The notes under the pieces are model-generated. The model was not told the DNA's origin. It did not search any database and saw only the letters and a list, made by a program, of their open reading frames with translations. Positions 1-7,079 of a DNA stretch of 64,000 nucleotides are shown here, in pieces. The stretch comes from CAYXDO01 sp964463485 (GTDB lineage Bacteria > Myxococcota > Kuafuiibacteriia > Kuafuiibacteriales > Kuafuiibacteriaceae): contig CAYXDO010000034.1 in the NCBI GenBank assembly GCA_964463485.1, positions 12,303-76,302 on the forward strand. The letters run 5' to 3'. Numbering within the stretch: position 1 is the first letter of the stretch; every line of letters starts with the position of its first letter. The translations under genes were made by a program, and so were the position numbers.

Positions 1-243
1 GGTCTCGTGTACAACCTCGCCCGCCAACATCGGTCTGGGATCGCCACGAGCCGTACATGCCGGACGATCCTCGTCTCTCGGGCAAATCTCCGTGGCCTCG
101 GCAAGCTGATCGTCGGCCGTCCCGGCAAGAGGCTGGCGGGAGTGAGTGAGCCTTCGAGCCGCAGGCCGCCTCGAACCGTCGAATCTGTGGCCTTGTGGGT
201 CTCGTGGTGGTCGGGTCGCGTCCTCGGAGCTCGACTTCGATGA
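1..243 (+). CDS. C-terminal end of an upstream glycosyltransferase-like gene (partial)
   Basis: An open frame enters from the left edge in frame 1 and stops at TGA 241-243. It has the highest third-position G/C of the three forward frames here, and its stop overlaps the ATG of the next gene (240-242) in an ATGA arrangement, as expected for neighbours in one operon. The roughly 80 visible residues are basic and end in a W/G/R-rich tail (around WWSGRVLGARLR), a style common at the C-termini of family-2 glycosyltransferases. No catalytic motif is visible because the body of the gene lies outside the window, so the glycosyltransferase label is an inference from the tail and from the following gene. 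A competing forward frame that stops at 147-149 has poorer codon use and was not preferred. Confidence 0.6.
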   Translation, partial: GLVYNLARQHRSGIATSRTCRTILVSRANLRGLGKLIVGRPGKRLAGVSEPSSRRPPRTVESVALWVSWWSGRVLGARLR

Positions 244-1169
244 GATGCGTAGTGAGTGTCGCGATCTGCACTCGCGATCGCGCGAGTCTCCTCGATGGCT
301 GCCTGGCGAGCGTAGTCCCGCAGCTCTCCGAGTGCGACAGCGAGCTCCTGGTGGTCGACAACGCGTCCTCCGACGCCACGAGCGAAGTGATCAGCGCGTG
401 GGAAGGTTCGAGCCCGCACATCCGCGGCCTGTCGTGTCATGAGGTTGGGCTGTCGCGCGCCCGCAACCTGGCTATCGAGCACGCGCGGGGGGAGATCCTG
501 GCATTTTTGGACGACGACACGCTTGCCTCTCGGGGCTGGCTGACTGCGATCGCTGCTCCGTTCTCAGAGCCGAGTGTGGGCGGAGTCGCCGGTCGGGCTC
601 GCCTCCTTTGGCCCGCAGGCGAGCCTGGTTGGCTCTCGCCGGCGGTCGATCCGTGGTTCAGTGCGTTCGATCTGGGCGAAGCCGCGCGCGTCCTCGCGGA
701 GGGCGAGGTCCCGTTCGGGGTGAACATGGCGGTGAGGGCGCGGCTCGCCCGCGAGGTCGGTGGCTTCGACGTCCGGTTGGGCCGGGTCGGCCGATCCCTT
801 CTCTCGGGTGAGGATGGAGCGTTTTTCGAAAGAATCAGAGGGTGCGGGGTGACTTTGGTCTACGAGCCCGCCGCGGACGTCCGGCACGTCGTGTCGTCTG
901 ACCGCGCACGATGGACTTGGCTCGCGCGTCGAGTCTGGGCGCAGGGTCGCTCGGACGCGATTTACGACGCCGTCTCGGGTCGATCGGGTCGATCGGGCGA
1001 CCTGCGCACCGCGCGACGAATGCTCCTGGGTGCGTTGGCGCGAGATTGGAGAGGCACGGCGCTGCGAATTCGAAGCGCGCAACGACTTCGTGCGGCGATC
1101 TCTGTCGAGTCGCTCTCCCGTCTGCAGAGGGTTGCCCACGCGACCGAGATTCTCAGGCGAGGATCATGA
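240..1169 (+). CDS. Family 2 glycosyltransferase
   Basis: Predicted 309-residue cytoplasmic or membrane-associated transferase that moves a sugar from a nucleotide-sugar donor during surface polysaccharide assembly. The N-terminus (CVVSVAICTRDR, then LLDGCLASV) is the GT2 nucleotide-binding start. VVDNASSDAT follows, and the metal-binding acidic motif is FLDDDT near residue 93. A later GEDGAFFERI resembles the ED catalytic-base motif near residue 190. The open frame extends upstream to 195, but the ATG at 240 places the GT2 fold exactly at the N-terminus and overlaps the upstream stop, so it is preferred. The stop overlaps the start of the next gene (ATGA at 1166-1169). Donor and acceptor cannot be told from sequence. 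Confidence 0.88.
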   Translation: MRCVVSVAICTRDRASLLDGCLASVVPQLSECDSELLVVDNASSDATSEVISAWEGSSPHIRGLSCHEVGLSRARNLAIEHARGEILAFLDDDTLASRGWLTAIAAPFSEPSVGGVAGRARLLWPAGEPGWLSPAVDPWFSAFDLGEAARVLAEGEVPFGVNMAVRARLAREVGGFDVRLGRVGRSLLSGEDGAFFERIRGCGVTLVYEPAADVRHVVSSDRARWTWLARRVWAQGRSDAIYDAVSGRSGRSGDLRTARRMLLGALARDWRGTALRIRSAQRLRAAISVESLSRLQRVAHATEILRRGS

Positions 1170-2824
1170 GTCGAGTTGCGGTCTTCATGTTCGACTCGAT
1201 CGAGCGTGAGTACGTCGAGCGCCTCATCGCTCGGGGAGAGCTCCCCCATTTGGAGCGCCTGCGGGGACGATCCGTTCGCGTCGAGCTACGATGCCCGCCG
1301 GACTACCGAGCGGAGTCACCCTGGACTTCGTTCGTGACGGGGAGGTCGCCAGCGGACCTCGGCTATTGGACCACTGTTCGCTTCGATCCGGCCACGTACG
1401 AGTGCGTGGCCTCTGGTGCGGCAGATGCTGAGCCCTTCTGGGACACGCATCGATCGTCCATCGTGATCGACATTCCGCATTGCCGCCTCGCCACCAGCCC
1501 GTCCGTGAAGCACGTGATCGGTTGGGGGACGCACGATCCCCAGTACTGCCGATGTTCCAACCCGAGCGGCTTACTGACTCGGATCGAGGCGAGCTTCGGG
1601 CCTCATCCGGCGATTCCGCTCGAGTTCTTTGCCAACTGGAACACACCGAGCTTCACGGAGCAACTCAGCTCGGCGCTCCTTCGAGGGATCGAGCGGCGCG
1701 CGGCGATCGTGAGTTGGCTGATCGAGACCACGCCGAGCTGGGAGCTTCTGCTCGTGGGTCTCGGGGAGGCCCACCAGGCCGGGCATCTGTGGTGGCACGG
1801 CGTGGACCGGGCGTCGCCGGCCGCTGAGTTGCCAGGCGCTCGCTCGTGTGGCGAGGCGCTGCTCGCGGTCCACCGAGCTTTGGACGCCTCGCTGGGCTCC
1901 ATGCTCTCGCAGCTTCCGTCTGATTGCTCGGTCGTGGTCGCTTCCATCAAGGGCATGCAGGGCGACGACGTGGGGAGCCTTCCGTCCCTGCTGCTCCCGG
2001 AGCTCTTGAGTCGGGAGCACCTCGGGGTCCGAAGGTTTCGCAGCCCGAATTCGCTCGTTTGGCGGCTGCGCGGCTCGCCGCGCGTATTTCCCGAGTTGGG
2101 TGGCTGGGATACGACCTTCGCGGAGGAGCGATGGGTGCAAAGTCGCACTCTCCGTCTTGGAAGGTGGGCCGGTTCGAGGGTGAGTCGGATGAAGGGCAGG
2201 GCGCGCCGGGCCCTCGGCAGGACTGGGCCTCCGCCCGAGCCCCAGCCGCCCGAAACCACGGAGGGGATAGGTCCGACCGTTGCAAAGCTCGAATGGAACA
2301 TCGCGTGTTGGTATCGCGACGATTGGCCACGGATGCCGTTGTTCGTCATCCCGTCGTTCTCAGATACTCACCTGCGCGTAAACCTCGTCGGTCGTGAGCG
2401 CCACGGGATCGTTCCTCCGAGTCGCTACGGAGCCGTCATCGACAGGCTGGAGGCACTCCTCGGAGAGCTGCGCGACTCGCGAGATGGGAGTCGCATCGAG
2501 CTCGAAGTGATCCGCACGCGAGGGGCCGGACCACTCGACTCACGAGGGCCCCCCGCAGACGTCATCGTGCGTTCCCGCCAGTCCATCGACTCGATTCGAC
2601 ACCCTCGGCATGGGTTGATTGGGCCGTTCCCGGCATCGCGTACCGGGACTCACTCGACGAACGGCTTTGCGTATTTCTCAGGGCCTGGGATTCGCGCTGG
2701 TGATTTGGGTCGGTTCGAGGCCCTTTCGCTCACGCCGACCATCATGGCGCTGCTCGGGGAAGCAATGGCTCCAGGGGCTGCGCCTATCCCGATCGACACG
2801 AGCGCGCTGGCGGTCAGAGAGTGA
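1166..2824 (+). CDS. Alkaline phosphatase superfamily (phosphodiesterase/nucleotide pyrophosphatase-like) protein
   Basis: A 552-residue protein starting VAVFMFDSIEREYVERLIARG, the form of N-terminus seen in the type I phosphodiesterase/nucleotide pyrophosphatase branch of the alkaline phosphatase superfamily, where the sheet strand ends near a metal-binding Asp. A near C-terminal NGFAYFSGPGIRAGD matches the segment that usually follows the last metal-binding His in this family. The nucleophile region is around SPWTSFVTGRSPADLG. It is translationally coupled to the preceding GT2 gene (ATGA). In glycan clusters such enzymes hydrolyse or transfer phosphodiester groups on lipid carriers or sugars; the substrate here is unknown. 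No clear signal peptide is visible, so a cytoplasmic location is likely. Confidence 0.72.
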   Translation: MSRVAVFMFDSIEREYVERLIARGELPHLERLRGRSVRVELRCPPDYRAESPWTSFVTGRSPADLGYWTTVRFDPATYECVASGAADAEPFWDTHRSSIVIDIPHCRLATSPSVKHVIGWGTHDPQYCRCSNPSGLLTRIEASFGPHPAIPLEFFANWNTPSFTEQLSSALLRGIERRAAIVSWLIETTPSWELLLVGLGEAHQAGHLWWHGVDRASPAAELPGARSCGEALLAVHRALDASLGSMLSQLPSDCSVVVASIKGMQGDDVGSLPSLLLPELLSREHLGVRRFRSPNSLVWRLRGSPRVFPELGGWDTTFAEERWVQSRTLRLGRWAGSRVSRMKGRARRALGRTGPPPEPQPPETTEGIGPTVAKLEWNIACWYRDDWPRMPLFVIPSFSDTHLRVNLVGRERHGIVPPSRYGAVIDRLEALLGELRDSRDGSRIELEVIRTRGAGPLDSRGPPADVIVRSRQSIDSIRHPRHGLIGPFPASRTGTHSTNGFAYFSGPGIRAGDLGRFEALSLTPTIMALLGEAMAPGAAPIPIDTSALAVRE

Positions 2825-2856
2825 GCCGGACAGTTGTCGCTGGGACGAGCTCGCGC

Positions 2857-3993
2857 CTAACGAGCCCGCAGGAAGTGGTCGAGCTGCCGCTTTGCGAGCT
2901 CGGCCGCGCGCTTGGATGGTCTTTTGAAGCTGAAGTCCCAGGCCGAGTGAAGGAGAAGCTCCTGCGGAAAGGAGAACCTTCGTCGAGCAAAGAGCTCTTG
3001 ATCGATCAAGACTCGGGGCGAGGAGGTGGCATCGAAGACGAGGGAGCGTTTGCGAGGCGATGCTCCCGACAGTCCGAATCCGAAGTAGCGCCGCAAGAGA
3101 CTGTGAGAGAGCCCGAAGAGCCGCTCCACGCCCCACTGGACCGCAATGGACTCCACCTCGGTCGGATCGATGCGGGGGTCGCGGTCGATGATCCAAGCGG
3201 CGTCCGCGAGGTGAAGCAGGTAGAATCCGAAGGGTCCCACACTCACCGCATGCAGGAGCACATGGAGGAGGTTCGCGGCGGGGGTCAAGACGGGTACGCG
3301 GAGCCCGCCGAGGGAGCCTTCCACGACGAAACCTTCGAGGAGCTCCGAAGTCTCCACACCCACCTCGCGGGCCGAGCGGAGTCGTATGTGGAGATCGACC
3401 GAAGTGAGGGCGTGCGATTGGGGCAAGAAGTCGAAGGAATGAGTCGCCGGTGGCTTTGCTGCGCTTTGGTAGCCGAGAGACTCGAGGGCCTCGGATGCGC
3501 GCCTCAGCGAGCGAGGTTCGACGAGGACGTCGAGGTCCGAGTAGGGCCGGAGCTCCGGGCGGGGGTAGTAGGTGGCCACGGCTGGGCCTTTGAGCACGGC
3601 GAAGCGCACGCCGGCCCGCTCGAGGACCCGAGACACCGCGGAACACGTGAACGCGGATTTTCGAGACCTCAGGCGGCCGACCTCCAACTCAGCTTCGGCC
3701 GAAACGCGCACCGTCGGCGGGAGGGTTTGGAGGGTGAGGAGACGGTTGGCGCAAAGCGGACCGACTTTGTGAGCACGAGCTCGTTCGAAGACGTACCCGA
3801 GGTCGATTTGACCGGCGTCGGTGGAATCGATTCCCTGAGCCGACGGATGAATGGAGCGCAGCAGGAATTCTCTAGACCGCCGACGCAGGGGTGTCTCCTC
3901 AGAAAATCGCGTGACCACCGACGGCCGGCCGGCCAAATGTTCGTCGTCCTCTCGAGAATCGAGGGCGCTGAGGCTCGACTTCGTGGGAAGCAC
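2857..3993 (-). CDS. Nucleotidyltransferase family protein (NTP_transf_5-like)
   Basis: A 378-residue protein with GTG start (3991-3993). Its core has AVLKGPAVATYYPRPELRPYSDLDVLV around residues 130-160: an upstream KG motif followed by an S-D-L-D-V-L-V acidic pair, the layout of the 'uncharacterised nucleotidyltransferase' family often found in polysaccharide and capsule loci. The downstream segment contains DLH and a helix-rich region with NLLHVLLHAV and LLHLADAAWII, also typical of that family. It runs convergent to the phosphodiesterase gene (32-base gap) and divergent from the GT11-like gene. The reaction is probably transfer of a nucleotidyl or phospho group to a small molecule or protein; the substrate is unknown. 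Confidence 0.72.
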   Translation of the reverse strand: MLPTKSSLSALDSREDDEHLAGRPSVVTRFSEETPLRRRSREFLLRSIHPSAQGIDSTDAGQIDLGYVFERARAHKVGPLCANRLLTLQTLPPTVRVSAEAELEVGRLRSRKSAFTCSAVSRVLERAGVRFAVLKGPAVATYYPRPELRPYSDLDVLVEPRSLRRASEALESLGYQSAAKPPATHSFDFLPQSHALTSVDLHIRLRSAREVGVETSELLEGFVVEGSLGGLRVPVLTPAANLLHVLLHAVSVGPFGFYLLHLADAAWIIDRDPRIDPTEVESIAVQWGVERLFGLSHSLLRRYFGFGLSGASPRKRSLVFDATSSPRVLIDQELFARRRFSFPQELLLHSAWDFSFKRPSKRAAELAKRQLDHFLRAR

Positions 3994-4112
3994 GCGGGCG
4001 GTGTAGCAAGAAGCGCGGGTGAGTGCAATCGGACGGCTATCTCCATCGATCGAGCGATGACTCTCGAGACTTCCTACGCACGAAGTCCTTCGAGCTCCCG
4101 AGAGTGCGATCG

Positions 4113-5465
4113 ATGAGCGCGGCCCACGAGCTCGTGACTCGCGTCTGGCCAGCGAAGGCCCGTTTTTCGAGGCCCAGACTCCCGTGGGAGCGTGCCGTCG
4201 ACGGACCAGTCACCGACTTTCCGGATCGGCCCACCCTCAGCATGATCAGCCTCGCGAGGCATGGGCGTTTTGGCAACGCGGTGCTGCAGTATGCGTTCCT
4301 GCGCTGTTTCGCGCGGCTTCATGGATTTCGTGTGGAGACTCCGAATTGGATCGGGCGCGAGCTGTTCGAGCTCCGCGACGAAGCAGTGCGAGGTCGTTAT
4401 CCTGCCGTGGTGCTCGATGCGTTCAGCGAAATCTCGCGTGAGGGACCCAGTCGAGGCGCGTGTCACGATCCAGCCGTGGTGCGCGCGACCGAGGTGGGGG
4501 CTCGCTACGGGCAATCGCTTTTCACCCTCGATGCCCCAGGGCTCGACCAAGCGCGAGCTCCCGGCTCGTGGCCATTCGAGCACGCCGATCTCGAAGGACT
4601 CTTCATGGTCAACGGCCGTCACTTGGCTCCATATCGAGACTTCGTGTTGGGCCTGTTCCGGCCGATCGAGCCGATCTCCGATCGCGGCATGTCCGCGATA
4701 CGGACCCTCCGGGAATCAGGACACACGCTCGTCGGAGTGCATGTCCGTCAGGGTGACTTCCGTGGGTCCAACCTAGCCCAGCACTTCGAGCTCCTGACAC
4801 CTGTCGACAGCTATCTTCATTGGCTGAGTTCTATCTGGCCGACCCTCCACAAGCCGGTGCTGATTGTTTGTACGGACTCTCCGGAGGTAGTGCTCCCGGC
4901 GTTTCGAGGACTGAACCCCATGACGAGCGGATCGATGGGATTCGATGTCTCCGACCTCGTCCCTCCGCGCGCCATCGATTGGAGCGCGACGGGACGGGGG
5001 TACGTTCCCGACGCCTCGTTCTTTGCGGACTGGTGGCTGCTCACCCAATGCGATGCGTTGGCGATCTCCAACAGCACGTTTTCGTATTCGGCAGCGCTCC
5101 TCAACCAGGCCGCCCGCGTCATGGTTCGGCCGACTTTCGAAGGCCCGGACCTCGAACCCTTCGACCCTTGGCGCTCGGAGCCCCTTTTGTTCGTCCCGAG
5201 GCGGAGGACTCTCCCCGGAGATTTGGCTCGAAAAATGAGTATCGCGCTCGAAGCGTCGCCTCGGTCCGAGTGGTTGGAGGTCGCGATGTCGCACTTTCAG
5301 CTCTACCCTCGAGCGCTCGAGCGGCGGCGCCGAGCCGCACGGCGCGCGGGCGGCAGACTCGGTCTGATCCTCGAGCTGTTCGACCCTCGCCATTATCTCG
5401 CCGCAGAGCGACGGTTCGACCTGCCCTCCGCAGCGCCCGCCCGCGCGTCGAGAGCTCGAGGCTGA
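4113..5465 (+). CDS. GT11-like (alpha-1,2-fucosyltransferase family) glycosyltransferase
   Basis: Two hallmarks of family 11 glycosyltransferases are visible. One is GRFGNAVLQYAFLRCFA (about residue 48 from the ATG at 4113), matching the family's G-x-x-GNQ-x-x-QYA opening with N conserved and Q replaced by A. The other is the donor-binding GVHVRQGDF (about residue 207), which matches the H-x-R-x-G-D-Y/F motif. A third conserved block, ALAISNSTFSYSAALLN, corresponds to the S/T-N-S-T-F-S-W/Y-W/A motif III. The frame stays open back to 4023. I place the start at ATG 4113 because it leaves room for the divergent promoter; ATG 4242 just before motif I is also possible. It is divergent from the nucleotidyltransferase and convergent with nnrS (6-base gap). 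Confidence 0.8.
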   Translation: MSAAHELVTRVWPAKARFSRPRLPWERAVDGPVTDFPDRPTLSMISLARHGRFGNAVLQYAFLRCFARLHGFRVETPNWIGRELFELRDEAVRGRYPAVVLDAFSEISREGPSRGACHDPAVVRATEVGARYGQSLFTLDAPGLDQARAPGSWPFEHADLEGLFMVNGRHLAPYRDFVLGLFRPIEPISDRGMSAIRTLRESGHTLVGVHVRQGDFRGSNLAQHFELLTPVDSYLHWLSSIWPTLHKPVLIVCTDSPEVVLPAFRGLNPMTSGSMGFDVSDLVPPRAIDWSATGRGYVPDASFFADWWLLTQCDALAISNSTFSYSAALLNQAARVMVRPTFEGPDLEPFDPWRSEPLLFVPRRRTLPGDLARKMSIALEASPRSEWLEVAMSHFQLYPRALERRRRAARRAGGRLGLILELFDPRHYLAAERRFDLPSAAPARASRARG

Positions 5466-5471
5466 GCGCGG

Positions 5472-6677
5472 TCAACCCGGTTTGCCGTCGAGGCGGGGAC
5501 GGCAAAGGATGGCGGCGTAGGCGGCGACGAAGAGGGCGAAGGCGAGGGTCCAGAGGCCTCCTGAGATGTAGAGGGCGGAGCGGTAGGACTCAGAGGTGAG
5601 GGTGCCGGCGACTCGGACGACTGCGGCGAGGACGATGAGCAGGAAGGCGATCGTCACCGCACGTGACGGGACGAGCGGGCGGCCGGTGTGGCCGAGCGCG
5701 ACGCGGGCCATCATGCCGAGGGTCGTGCAGCCGATCGCGCCGGCGGTGAGTGCGTGGAGCGCCGACGAGGCTGGGACTGCGGGTGTCAGCGCCGACACCA
5801 CCCGAAGCGCGAGGCCGACCGGGATCCAAGCGTGACCCACGTGCAGAATCCAGAGTAGCGGTTGGCGGAGAGTGTGCCGGGCGCCCCACGTCGCGCACCG
5901 GGCGATGGCGAGGACTGCGGTGGCGCCAGCGAGCGCCGTGCCCGCGACATGACCCGGGGCGAGGAGGTCGGCGATCGTCAACGCGAGCATCGAGGCGACC
6001 GTCGCGAGATCGAGCTTTGCGAGGTTCCGGATGGTCTCCACGCCCGTCGCGTTACGCGTGAACATCGGGAAGACGCGCGCAGCCATGAAGAGGATGAGTA
6101 GCGTGACGAGCTCGACGGCCGCGAGGTTGCCGCGGCGGCGCCAGCCCGGTGCGAGGCCGAGCGCGTCGAGGTGCATGGCGAGGTTGGCGAGCCAAAGTGC
6201 CGTCAGCATCCCGAATACGGGATAGTTTCGAGAGTTCCGGGTTGCGAAGATGGGCCACCCGACGGTGAGGGCGAGCGCCGGTAGGAAGGCCAGGTCGATC
6301 CCCCCCACGGCAGCTCGCGGCAGCGCGGGCCCGGCCAGGAGCGCCAGCCGTCCCGCGAGCCACAGCGCCGACAAAATCATCAGGGGGCGTCCGACGGCGG
6401 TCTCGCGGCTGGTCCAGTTCGCCACTGCCGTCAGCAAAAAACCGGCGATCACTCCGACCGCGAAGCCGAAGACCATCTCGTGTCCGTGCCACGAGATGGG
6501 ATCGAAGTGGCCGTCCGCTCGCACGACACCAGCGAGCACGAGCAGCCACAGCGGGACGATGAAGGCGGCGAAGACCGCGGAGAGTAGGAAGAAGGGTCGG
6601 AAGCCCTTGGCGGCCCAGGCGGGCGAGACGTGCGCTGCGGCCGGCGCATCGCCAAGGAGGCGAAGGGACGTAGCCAT
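5472..6677 (-). CDS. nnrS: NnrS family multi-spanning haem/copper membrane protein
   Basis: A 401-residue hydrophobic protein with about 12 predicted membrane helices. The N-terminal half carries WHGHEMVFGF (about residue 65), the conserved His-rich motif of NnrS proteins, followed by VIAGFLLTAVANWTSR, another family signature. NnrS proteins protect cells against nitric-oxide stress and are usually controlled by NO- or oxygen-responsive regulators. Length is normal for the family (about 390-420). The ATG at 6675-6677 has AGGAG just upstream on the minus strand. No denitrification enzyme is adjacent. The leader has two back-to-back inverted repeats, annotated separately. Confidence 0.93.
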   Translation of the reverse strand: MATSLRLLGDAPAAAHVSPAWAAKGFRPFFLLSAVFAAFIVPLWLLVLAGVVRADGHFDPISWHGHEMVFGFAVGVIAGFLLTAVANWTSRETAVGRPLMILSALWLAGRLALLAGPALPRAAVGGIDLAFLPALALTVGWPIFATRNSRNYPVFGMLTALWLANLAMHLDALGLAPGWRRRGNLAAVELVTLLILFMAARVFPMFTRNATGVETIRNLAKLDLATVASMLALTIADLLAPGHVAGTALAGATAVLAIARCATWGARHTLRQPLLWILHVGHAWIPVGLALRVVSALTPAVPASSALHALTAGAIGCTTLGMMARVALGHTGRPLVPSRAVTIAFLLIVLAAVVRVAGTLTSESYRSALYISGGLWTLAFALFVAAYAAILCRPRLDGKPG

Positions 6678-6688
6678 GGCTCCTGTTT

Positions 6689-6724
6689 AGCGCCCCAAGG
6701 CGCTTTGTGACATGACGAATGTCA
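6689..6724 (-). promoter_or_regulatory. Tandem inverted repeats in the nnrS leader
   Basis: Two perfect inverted repeats lie back to back upstream of nnrS. Positions 6689-6704 read AGCGCC-CCAA-GGCGCT (6-bp arms, 4-base loop), which could form a hairpin in the 5' leader just before the ribosome-binding site. Positions 6708-6724 read TGACAT-GACGA-ATGTCA (6-bp arms, 5-base spacer), 31-47 bases before the ATG, a typical operator distance. NnrS genes elsewhere are controlled by NO-sensing Rrf2 or FNR/DNR-type regulators. The arm sequence is not the classical FNR site, so the regulator is unassigned. Confidence 0.5.
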
Positions 6725-6823
6725 GTGCCACCGCACGGCATTTGGACGGGCCTGACGGTGGACGGAGACCGGTGCTTTGTCAGCGACCCCGAGGGGTGGG
6801 TTGCGCGAGACGTTTACCGACAC

Positions 6824-7038
6824 CTTCTCAGCACCAGCACGCGCCTTCCGTCCACCTCTGCCACGTCGAAGACAGGCACGTACGTCGGCTCGATCCGGTT
6901 GCAGTTGCCTCGAATCAACTTCTGCGCCGCGTCGATCGCATCGCCTGCGATGCCCTGGACCGGACGAACGAGGGTGCCGTCATGCTCGGCGACACCGATC
7001 AGGACGTAGCCCCCGTTCAGGTTCTGGAGATTACGACT
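6824..7038 (-). pseudogene. Remnant of an AlbA_2 (Schlafen-type) putative DNA-binding domain gene
   Basis: On the minus strand a frame bounded by stops at 7039-7041 and 6824-6826 contains LNGGYVLIGVAEHDG, then a helix (DAIDAAQKLI), then NRIEPTYVPVFDVAEVDG and RRVLVL. This is the core of the AlbA_2/'divergent AAA_4' domain of putative transcriptional regulators and RecG-like proteins: the G-G-Y/T-L/I-x-I-G-V strand, the I-x-P strand and the V-D-G-x-x-V-L-V strand in the correct order and spacing. There is no usable start, and the usual N-terminal E-S/F-K part is missing. Downstream sequence continues open only in a different frame, to a TGA near 6721-6723. It is best read as a truncated, frameshifted remnant. 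It fills most of the 402-base gap between nnrS and the motor operon. Confidence 0.6.
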
Positions 7039-7079
7039 TCACGCCCGGTCACCCGACAACAGGCAGGATCCACAATGAT

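Noticed and set aside
2821..4116. 431-residue forward ORF over the nucleotidyltransferase
   Set aside because: It is the opposite-strand shadow of a gene that has clear family motifs.
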